Shown one piece after another: positions 41,564 through 48,278 of a DNA stretch of 64,000 nt. Location of the stretch: contig CAXUKS010000002.1 of assembly GCA_964251675.1 (NCBI GenBank), positions 124,001 through 188,000 of the forward strand, read 5' to 3'. The first letter of the stretch is position 1. Each line of letters begins with the position of its first letter. The position numbers and the translations under genes are program-made. This stretch comes from JANXMY01 sp964251675 (GTDB lineage: Bacteria; Armatimonadota; Armatimonadia; Armatimonadales; Capsulimonadaceae). The notes beneath the pieces were generated by a model. It saw nothing but the letters and a program-made list of their open reading frames with translations. It did not search any database and was not told where the DNA came from.

Positions 41564-42400
41564 ATGCAGTTACTCTTCGGTTTGCTGCTTGGTGTGCTGT
41601 GCCTCGCGTCTGCTGCCGGGGCGGGGCGAGCGGCCCTGCGGGGTGACTTCCCAATCACTGTCCGAAGGATGCTTAACCAGACGGGGTGTTTGCCGCCCCG
41701 GTCTTCCAAAGGCTTCACACTGATTGAACTGCTTGTCGTCATCGCCATCATAGCGATCCTCGCCGCCCTGCTGTTTCCGGTGTTTCTGAAAGCGCGGGCG
41801 CGGGCGTACCGGGCGACCTGCCAGTCCAATTTGAAGCAGATGGGGCTGGCGGTGACGCTGTACGCTCAGGACAATGACGAAAAGCTCATGCCGGGGCATT
41901 CGCTCGCCGTTCCGAACCCGGACGGCGGCGGCAATTATGGCGGCTGGGCCGGGCCAGTGTACCCGTACCTGCGTTCGCCTGCTGTCTTCCTCTGCCCGAC
42001 CGACCCGCGCACGCCGCAGACCGTGGGCGGCGGGCTGGCCCCGCTCACGTACTTTGCCAATATCAACCTGAGCGCCGGGGCAGCCCCCGCCGGGCTGCCG
42101 CTGTCCGCCCTGACCGCGCCGAGTGCGACCGTGCTTCTGGCCGAAGCCACCGGCGGGGGCCTGTCCGCCAGCGCCGCGCCGCTGACCAACCCCGACGAGA
42201 GCCTTTCCACGTTCGCTAACCTGTTTGTGAGCGTCACCGCGCCCGGTGCGAACCGCCACGAAGGCGGGCGCGATTTCCTGCTGGCCGACGGTCATATCCG
42301 CTGGCTTCGCCCGGAAGCCGTCAGCACCGGCACGTCCGCCACCGCCGTCGCTCCCGACCACCTCGCGCCGCCGCTGACCGCCACCTTCGCGGCATTTTAG
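41564..42400 (+). CDS. Prepilin-like protein, DUF1559 / H-X9-DG type
   Basis: The class III prepilin motif is G-FTLIELLVVIAIIAIL at about residues 47-65, followed by LFPVFLKARARAYRATCQSN and the NDEKLMPG segment. The C-terminal H-X9-DG signature (His then ADG in RHEGGRDFLLADGH) is typical of Armatimonadota and Planctomycetota. ATG 41564 (GGAAGAG 10 nt upstream, 4 bp after the DUF3226 stop) gives an unusual hydrophobic N-terminal extension of 46 residues. A start at 41669 would give an ordinary 11-residue leader but has no usable ribosome site. 278 residues as listed. Confidence 0.8.
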   Translation: MQLLFGLLLGVLCLASAAGAGRAALRGDFPITVRRMLNQTGCLPPRSSKGFTLIELLVVIAIIAILAALLFPVFLKARARAYRATCQSNLKQMGLAVTLYAQDNDEKLMPGHSLAVPNPDGGGNYGGWAGPVYPYLRSPAVFLCPTDPRTPQTVGGGLAPLTYFANINLSAGAAPAGLPLSALTAPSATVLLAEATGGGLSASAAPLTNPDESLSTFANLFVSVTAPGANRHEGGRDFLLADGHIRWLRPEAVSTGTSATAVAPDHLAPPLTATFAAF

Positions 42401-42837
42401 GAAGCCCGCCCGCTCCCACAACCGGGGGTGAGGGGGCCTCCCAAAGCCTCGCACGGCAGCAGGTCCGCCGCGTCGTCTTCAGGCGTATCCACCAGAGAAG
42501 CCCCTTTCGGCTTCATCCACGTCAGGCTCCACTCGGCCAGCGCCTCGAAAATGCCGTGCAGCGCCTGCCCTTTGGGCGTCAGCGCATACTCTACGTGCGG
42601 CGGCATGACGCTGACCACGGTGCGCGTGACGACTTCTTCCTCTTCCAGCACCCGCAGACGCTCACGCAGGGTCACCGGGTTCAGGCCGACTTCGCGGGCA
42701 ATCTCATTAAACCGCCGCGCCCCGCCCAGCAGGCTGCGGACAAGATGCAAAGTCCAGCGCTCGCTCAGTAGACTGAGGGCGGCATTCACCGGGCAGAACA
42801 CGTCCGAGTCGTGCGGATGATGTGCAGAAGGGTCCAT
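42397..42837 (-). CDS. HxlR-family transcriptional regulator
   Basis: This 146-residue winged-helix protein has FCPVNAALSLLSERWTLHLV with a conserved N-terminal Cys, ARRFNEIAREVGLNPVTLRE and EYALTPKGQALHGIFEALAEW. In YodB/QorR-type HxlR sensors this Cys reacts with quinones or electrophiles. Divergent from the DoxX gene, whose 146-bp upstream region contains small dyads (for example GATGCC...GGCATC at 42891-42911) that could be operators. The 3' end overlaps the prepilin gene's end by 4 bp. Likely regulates the DoxX/WrbA/YceI group. Confidence 0.88.
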   Translation of the reverse strand: MDPSAHHPHDSDVFCPVNAALSLLSERWTLHLVRSLLGGARRFNEIAREVGLNPVTLRERLRVLEEEEVVTRTVVSVMPPHVEYALTPKGQALHGIFEALAEWSLTWMKPKGASLVDTPEDDAADLLPCEALGGPLTPGCGSGRAS

Positions 42838-42983
42838 ATCAATGTCAACACCGAAAACGAAACATTTGTGCCGGAATGGGGAACTAATAAAAGATGCCTG
42901 CTATTACGGCATCAGAGCGCCTTAAAAAATAGTGCGCTTTAGAAAATATACCCAATAGAACGAAAGTTCACAAGGAGACCGCT

Positions 42984-43460
42984 ATGAGTGTTTATTCGCC
43001 GCCCACCGGCGCTGCGGCAGAGCGCCCCGGCGTGGATGCCGCCCTGCTGATTGCCCGCATCGCGCTGGCTTTGCCTTTTATCTTCCACGGCGCACAGATC
43101 GCCTTTGGAGCCTTTGGCGGGCCGGGACTGACCGGATTCGTGCAGCACTCCGGGGGCAAGCTGCCGATGGCTGCCGCTGTGCTGGTCGGCTACGGCGAGT
43201 TTCTGGGCGGCCTCGGCATCCTGTTCGGCGTCCTGAGCCGTCTTGCCGGGGTTGGGCTGCTCATCATCATGCTGGGCGCGATTTTCACGGTTCATTTGAA
43301 GAACGGCTACAGCAATCAGACCCAGGGCATCGAATACGCCTTGACCCTTGCGCTTCTCGCTCTGGCTATCACCGTCGTCGGGCCGGGCCGTCTGGCGCTG
43401 GGTCGCCTCGTGCTGCCCAGGCAGGAAGCCACCGGCGAGCCAGCCCCCGTATTGCAATAG
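42984..43460 (+). CDS. DoxX-family membrane protein
   Basis: This 158-residue protein has four hydrophobic segments (ALLIARIALALPFIFHGAQI, AAAVLVGYGEFLGGLGILFG, GLLIIMLGAIFTV, LTLALLALAITVVG) and the GYGEFLGG motif of the DoxX/SURF4 family. AAGGAGACC precedes the ATG. In Bacillus the DoxX protein MhqP belongs to the quinone-responsive mhq regulon together with a carboxylesterase and quinone reductases; equivalents follow here. Confidence 0.88.
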   Translation: MSVYSPPTGAAAERPGVDAALLIARIALALPFIFHGAQIAFGAFGGPGLTGFVQHSGGKLPMAAAVLVGYGEFLGGLGILFGVLSRLAGVGLLIIMLGAIFTVHLKNGYSNQTQGIEYALTLALLALAITVVGPGRLALGRLVLPRQEATGEPAPVLQ

Positions 43461-43511
43461 AACACACCCAAGAGCATATACCCAAGAGCACACACAAGGA
43501 GACACACCCCA

Positions 43512-44138
43512 ATGGAACCGGTCAAAGTTTTAATCCCGTTTTACTCACGCAACGGCAGCACCGAGGCACTGGCAAAAGCCATCGCTGAGGGAGCCGAAGC
43601 CCAAGGCGCGGTCGTCACGCTGCGCCGTGCCCGCGAAATCGTCAGCCGCGAAGTCATGGCCCACGCTAAAGGCTGGGCCGAAAGCGCGGACGCCATGAAC
43701 GCCCGCTACGAAGCCCCCACCGAGGCCGACGCCGAAGGGTCTGATGCCATCATCTTTGGCACGCCCACCCGTTTTGGCACGATCTCGTCCGAGCTGAAAG
43801 CCTACATCGATTCGCTCGGCGGACTCTGGTTTCAGGGCAAGCTGAACGGCAAAGTCGGCGGCGGCTTCACCTCTACGTCGTCCGTGCACGGCGGCAACGA
43901 GTCCACTATCATCTCGCTGTACAACCCGCTGGCCCATCTCGGCCTGATCATTGTCCCGCTCGGCTACGCCGACCCGGCCCTCTTCAAAGCGGGCACGCCC
44001 TATGGAGCCTCCGCCGTGGCCGGTCAGGAGAACGTCCCGCCCACCGCCGACGATCTGGAAGTCGCCCGCTTCCAGGGCCGCCGCATCGCTCAGGTCGCCC
44101 AGGCACTCAAAGCCGCCGGCATGACGCAGACCAAGTAA
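43512..44138 (+). CDS. wrbA: NAD(P)H:quinone oxidoreductase, WrbA family
   Basis: At 208 residues this has the expected length. The flavodoxin-like FMN site is VLIPFYSRNGSTEALAKAIA; SDAIIFGTPTRFGTISSELK and GGGFTSTSSVHGGNE follow. It reduces quinones by two electrons, avoiding semiquinone radicals. Its final TQTK codons and stop form the first unit of an 18-bp tandem repeat that runs on past the gene. Confidence 0.92.
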   Translation: MEPVKVLIPFYSRNGSTEALAKAIAEGAEAQGAVVTLRRAREIVSREVMAHAKGWAESADAMNARYEAPTEADAEGSDAIIFGTPTRFGTISSELKAYIDSLGGLWFQGKLNGKVGGGFTSTSSVHGGNESTIISLYNPLAHLGLIIVPLGYADPALFKAGTPYGASAVAGQENVPPTADDLEVARFQGRRIAQVAQALKAAGMTQTK

Positions 44139-44213
44139 GACACGCAGACCAAGTAAGACACGCAGACCAAGTAAGACACGCAGACCAAGTAAGACACGCA
44201 GACCAAGTAAGAC
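44124..44213 (+). repeat. Five 18-bp tandem repeats, each carrying an in-frame stop
   Basis: The unit ACGCAGACCAAGTAAGAC repeats perfectly at 44124, 44142, 44160, 44178 and 44196, with a degenerate partial copy after 44213. The first unit encodes the end of WrbA (TQTK-stop); each later unit repeats the TAA in the same frame. Looks like slippage expansion of the gene's end. Confidence 0.97.
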
Positions 44214-44234
44214 TTGCAGACAAAGGAACCCAAA

Positions 44235-44927
44235 ATGACACCGACACAGAAGCGCACCCTGGGCGCACTCCTTCTCACCACCGGCACGACCGCTGCCGGA
44301 GCCGCCGTCCTCCTGCTCTCTCCCGGCCCGGCCTTCCCCGCCCCGCGTCCGCTGGGCACCGCTCAGGTGCTGATCAATGCCCCCAGCGGGACCTACGCCA
44401 TCGACCCTATGCACACGTCTATTGGCTTTGAGATTCAGCATATGGGTATCAGCAAAGTGCAGGGCCGCTTTGATGACAAGGCCGGGCAGATTGTGGCGGA
44501 TTTCGCCGACCCGTCCAAATCCAGCGTCACTTTCACCGCGCAGATCGCGTCCATTGACACCAATGTGGCCCCGCGTGATGCCGATTTGAAGTCGGATGCC
44601 TTCTTTGATGCCGCCAAATACCCGACGCTGACTTTCAATAGCACCCGTATCCGCAAAGATGGGGATCACTATGTCGCCGACGGCACGCTGACCATCAAAA
44701 ACGAATCGCACCCGGTCTCTATCCCATTCCGCTATTCCGGCCCCGTGCAGGACCCGTTTGGCGGTACGCGCCTCGGCATGGTCGCCGACCCCATCACTAT
44801 TAGCCGCAAGGCGTATGGCATCACCTGGGACCACAAAATGCCCGACGGCTCCCCGCAGCTCGCCGACGACGTGACCGTGCGCCTGTCCGCCGAAGCCACC
44901 CTGCCCAGGCCCGGCGCGGCCAAGTAA
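44235..44927 (+). CDS. YceI-family lipid-binding protein
   Basis: ATG 44235 with AAAGGAA upstream. The 230-residue product has a signal sequence/TM (LGALLLTTGTTAAGAAVLLL), then the YceI lipocalin-like barrel: YAIDPMHTSIGFEIQHMGIS, VQGRFDDKAGQIVADFADP, SDAFFDAAKYPTLTFNSTRI and IPFRYSGPVQDPFGGTRLG. YceI proteins bind polyisoprenoids such as isoprenoid quinones in the periplasm, consistent with the quinone-related neighbours. Confidence 0.92.
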   Translation: MTPTQKRTLGALLLTTGTTAAGAAVLLLSPGPAFPAPRPLGTAQVLINAPSGTYAIDPMHTSIGFEIQHMGISKVQGRFDDKAGQIVADFADPSKSSVTFTAQIASIDTNVAPRDADLKSDAFFDAAKYPTLTFNSTRIRKDGDHYVADGTLTIKNESHPVSIPFRYSGPVQDPFGGTRLGMVADPITISRKAYGITWDHKMPDGSPQLADDVTVRLSAEATLPRPGAAK

Positions 44928-44954
44928 GACCGCGCTCCGTGAGAGACAAACACG

Positions 44955-44985
44955 CCCGGCGGCCTCAGATTTCGAGGCCGCCGGG
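44955..44985 (+). terminator. GC-rich hairpin after the YceI gene
   Basis: CCCGGCGGCCTC (44955-44966) and GAGGCCGCCGGG (44974-44985) form a perfect 12-bp stem with a 7-nt loop. The following TGATCTTAGG is not a strong T tract, so termination may be partial. Confidence 0.7.
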
Positions 44986-45005
44986 TGATCTTAGGTAACA
45001 AACGA

Positions 45006-45641
45006 GTGACATTCATCCCAAACCCTGCCGCCCTCGGCTTTGTTCATCGCTGGCAGCCTGCCCCGAACGCGGCAGAGGCCGACACGCTCCTTCTCCTGCA
45101 TGGGACGGGCGGCGACGAAAGCGACCTGCTGCCGCTCGGCGCATTGCTGCTGCCGGAGGCCAACCTGCTGTCGCCGCGTGGGGCGGTGCTGGAACGGGGG
45201 ATGCCGCGCTTCTTCCGGCGGCTGGCCGAAGGGGTCTTTGATGTGCCGGATTTAGTGGCTCAAACACACGCACTGGCCGAGTTTATCGCCCATGCGGCGG
45301 CAGAGTACGGCTTCGACCCGGCGCGGGTGACGGCGGCGGGTTTTTCCAACGGCGCAAATATCGCGGGCAGCCTGCTTCTGCTCCGGCCCGGCGCTCTGCG
45401 GGCCGCCGTGCTTCTCGCCCCAATGGTTCCGCTGGTCCCGGACACGCCGCCGGACCTTGTCGGCACGCGAGTCTTTGTCGGCGCAGGCCGCCGGGACCCG
45501 CTGGTGTCCGTGGAGGAAACCGAGCGCCTGCTGGCGCTGCTGGCAGGCTATGGAGCAGACGTGACGGTGCACTGGGAAGAGGGCGGCCATACCCTGACCC
45601 GCGCCGAGGCGCAGGCGGCGGCAGAGTGGCTGAAGACGTAA
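45006..45641 (+). CDS. Carboxylesterase/phospholipase-family alpha/beta hydrolase (MhqD/YpfH-like)
   Basis: This 211-residue alpha/beta hydrolase has the oxyanion region DTLLLLHGTGGDESDLLPL, nucleophile Ser in AAGFSNGANIAGSLLL, the Asp in GAGRRDPLVSVEET and His in EGGHTLTRAEA. MhqD in Bacillus is an esterase induced by quinones and sits with DoxX and reductase genes, as here. GTG 45006 is preferred over GTG 44985 because the latter lies in the terminator stem. Confidence 0.82.
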   Translation: MTFIPNPAALGFVHRWQPAPNAAEADTLLLLHGTGGDESDLLPLGALLLPEANLLSPRGAVLERGMPRFFRRLAEGVFDVPDLVAQTHALAEFIAHAAAEYGFDPARVTAAGFSNGANIAGSLLLLRPGALRAAVLLAPMVPLVPDTPPDLVGTRVFVGAGRRDPLVSVEETERLLALLAGYGADVTVHWEEGGHTLTRAEAQAAAEWLKT

Positions 45642-45678
45642 GAAGCTGTGGGAAGATGTGGGAAGCCGCTCAGATGGC

Positions 45679-46374
45679 TCATTTCCAGCCGGAAAAGTCC
45701 GTGCCTTTCATCAGGCAGCTATCGATGCGCGAGATCAGCGGCTGACCGTCCGGGTACAAACAATCCTGCCGGGCGGGCCACTGCGGGTCGGTGTAAAACG
45801 ACGCCCAGGCTCGCTCCCGGTGGGCCAGGTTCTCAAAGACCAGCATATATGTCAGGCGCGGGGATGTGCCAATATAGGTCGTCCAGTAGCCCATCGCAAA
45901 CAGCCCGTGTGTTTCAAATGCCGGGGCAAGCTGCGTATTGTACGCATCGAGCGTCTGCTGGAGCTTTGTCATGTCATCAAAGTGGTATGTTCGCATCTCA
46001 AAAATGCCGCCCGCCAGCCGTGCGGGCTGACTGGCCTGCGTGGGCTGCCGGGAAAACTCGGTCGGCTTCAAAATCGTGCTGGTGATCGTATGCGTCTGGT
46101 TGCCGTTCCAGTCTTCCACCGCCTCGCGCCGCGCTTTTTTCCAGGCCGCATCCGCCTCAAATGTATCCCACAGCGCCTGCCTCTGGGCCAAATCTTCCCA
46201 GGCCAGCATATAGGTGAGCCGGGGGCTGGGCGAGCCGACTAACACCGACCAGAACCCGACGTGGTGAATGCCGATCCGGTCCCAGATTGGCAAAACGTGC
46301 TCGCCGAAGCGACCGGTGACCAGACCCAGGCCCCGGCTGCTTCGAATATCATAATGCCGCAGTTCGTAAAGCAT
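45679..46374 (-). CDS. NIPSNAP-family protein (two domains)
   Basis: The 231 residues contain two tandem NIPSNAP ferredoxin-like barrels: MLYELRHYDIRSSRGLGLVT ... RLTYMLAWEDLAQRQALWDT, and GGIFEMRTYHFDDMTKLQQT ... RLTYMLVFENLAHRERAWAS. The family is widespread, often near stress or degradation genes; its biochemical role is not settled. It converges with the hydrolase gene with a 37-bp gap. Confidence 0.9.
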   Translation of the reverse strand: MLYELRHYDIRSSRGLGLVTGRFGEHVLPIWDRIGIHHVGFWSVLVGSPSPRLTYMLAWEDLAQRQALWDTFEADAAWKKARREAVEDWNGNQTHTITSTILKPTEFSRQPTQASQPARLAGGIFEMRTYHFDDMTKLQQTLDAYNTQLAPAFETHGLFAMGYWTTYIGTSPRLTYMLVFENLAHRERAWASFYTDPQWPARQDCLYPDGQPLISRIDSCLMKGTDFSGWK

Positions 46375-46394
46375 GATTTTTGTGAATGTTCCAA

Positions 46395-48260
46395 TTAGTC
46401 GCTCCGGCTGGAAGCCCCGCCGGTGTCTTTGAGATGAAAATACGATTGCAGCATGGCACGGGCGACCCGCCCGGCCGTGTCCCCGCCGTGCCCGCCGTGC
46501 TCCACAATGGCGGCAATGGCAATGGTCGGATGGTCGTAGGGCGCGAAGCAGATAAACAAACCGTGCGTCTTGGAATTGCCCTGCGTCTGCGCGGACCCCG
46601 TTTTGGCGGCCACGGTCAGGGCCTTGAAGTTGACGATTTTCCCCGTGCCATTCGTCACCGTCGCCCGCATGGCCCGCCGGACGGCTTCCATATTGGCCGC
46701 GCTGACCGGGACATGGCGCACCACTTTTGGCTGACGCTCGTAGCGCACCGCGTCCGTGTCGCCGTCCGTGATTTTTGCAACTGTGTAGGGCGTCAAAACG
46801 TTCCCGCCATTTGCCAGCGTCGCCGTGACCCGCGCCATTTGCAGCGGCGTCGTCAGCACATCCCCCTGCCCGATAGACATATGCAGGGTGTCTCCGGGAA
46901 ACCAGTCCGAATACTGCGGCCCAAGCCGCTTGAAATGCCTTGCTTTCCAGGCGGGGGAGGGGATCGTCCCGATGTCTTCCGGCAGGTCAATCCCGGTCTT
47001 TTCGGCCAGCCCGAACTGCTTGGAGTAATACGCAATCTTATCTGGCCCAAGCTTGCGGCCCGCCACGTAAAAGAACACGTCGCACGACTGCGCGATGGCT
47101 TTCGTGAAATCTGTGTCCCCGTGCGTCGCCCAGCAGCCGAACCGGGCACGGCCCAGATGGTACGAGCCGGGGCAGTAGACCGCGCTGCGGGTGGTAATCA
47201 CACCGGTTTCCAATCCTGCCGCCGCAACCACGGGTTTAAACGTCGAGCCGGGCGGATACATCGCGTCAATCGCCCGGTCAATCAGCGGGTGTTTGGGGTC
47301 GGCATGAATCGGTGCCCAGTTTTTAGAAGTGATCCCCGTCGCAAACTTGTTCGGGGCAAACGTCGGCGCGGAGACCAGCGCCAGCACGGCCCCGCTGCGC
47401 GGGTCTAAAGCGACGGCGGCTCCGATGAAATCATGCTCCTTGAAGACCCGCTCCCCCGCCGCCTGCACCCCGGCATCAATCGTCATGTGCACCGTCCCGC
47501 CCGGCGCGGCGTCCTGTGAGGCCATCCGCTGCACGGTGCGCCCGTGGGCGTCAATCTGCACATCGGTCCCGCCGGGCCTGCCGCGCAGGTAGGACTCATA
47601 AGCGTCTTCGATGCCCGTTTTGCCCAGGAAATCGTCGCTGAAATAGCCTGTGTAGCCCCGTGTCCGTGCGTCCTTCAGCTCATCCGCGTTGATGCGCCCC
47701 ATCGTGCCAATCAAGTGCGCGGCCAGATCGCCTTTGGGATACCAGCGCACCGGCTCCGGCTGCGTGGAGACACCCGGCAGAAAGGGCCGGTTTTCCTCAA
47801 TCTGCGTGATGGTGGACAGCGGCACATCCAGCGCAATGCGAAGGGGGTCATAGGGGTTCTGCTTGGTGTCCGCGATGGTCTGCTTGATCTCCTCGGGGGT
47901 GACATGAATCAGCGCGGCCAACTGTGCCAGCTCCGCCGGGTCTTTGGCAACGCCGGGGACGGCATAAATCGCCAGGCGGGGGCGGTTCGCGGCCAGAAGG
48001 ACGCCATTGCGGTCCACAATCGCCCCGCGTGGGGCGCGTGTCCGAATGCGTCGGGCCTGATTGGCGGCGGCGGCGTCTTTGAAGTCATCCCCGTGGACGA
48101 TCTGCAGAAACCACAGGCGGCTGAGGAGGCCAAAGAAGAGCAGGGCAATGACCAGTCCGAACCCCCACGCCCGCTGCGTGGCCGACCGGCGTGTCTGGGG
48201 CCGCTCCGGCGGGGGCTGGTAACGGTCGGGGCGTCCGGCGGGTCTGGGAGAAATGATCAT
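46395..48260 (-). CDS. mrdA: Penicillin-binding protein 2 (class B transpeptidase)
   Basis: The 621-residue class B PBP has one N-terminal TM (AWGFGLVIALLFFGLLSRLW), a pedestal domain (TRAPRGAIVDRNGVLLAANR) and a transpeptidase domain. Active-site motifs are MYPPGSTFKPVVAA (SxxK), SCDVFFYVAG (SxN-type) and AAKTGSAQT (KTG). Gene length and motifs fit the elongation-complex PBP2, although no rodA/mreCD accompanies it. It lies 18 bp after the PBP1A gene. Confidence 0.93.
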   Translation of the reverse strand: MIISPRPAGRPDRYQPPPERPQTRRSATQRAWGFGLVIALLFFGLLSRLWFLQIVHGDDFKDAAAANQARRIRTRAPRGAIVDRNGVLLAANRPRLAIYAVPGVAKDPAELAQLAALIHVTPEEIKQTIADTKQNPYDPLRIALDVPLSTITQIEENRPFLPGVSTQPEPVRWYPKGDLAAHLIGTMGRINADELKDARTRGYTGYFSDDFLGKTGIEDAYESYLRGRPGGTDVQIDAHGRTVQRMASQDAAPGGTVHMTIDAGVQAAGERVFKEHDFIGAAVALDPRSGAVLALVSAPTFAPNKFATGITSKNWAPIHADPKHPLIDRAIDAMYPPGSTFKPVVAAAGLETGVITTRSAVYCPGSYHLGRARFGCWATHGDTDFTKAIAQSCDVFFYVAGRKLGPDKIAYYSKQFGLAEKTGIDLPEDIGTIPSPAWKARHFKRLGPQYSDWFPGDTLHMSIGQGDVLTTPLQMARVTATLANGGNVLTPYTVAKITDGDTDAVRYERQPKVVRHVPVSAANMEAVRRAMRATVTNGTGKIVNFKALTVAAKTGSAQTQGNSKTHGLFICFAPYDHPTIAIAAIVEHGGHGGDTAGRVARAMLQSYFHLKDTGGASSRSD

Positions 48261-48278
48261 AGGGCTTTCGGGAGGGGC

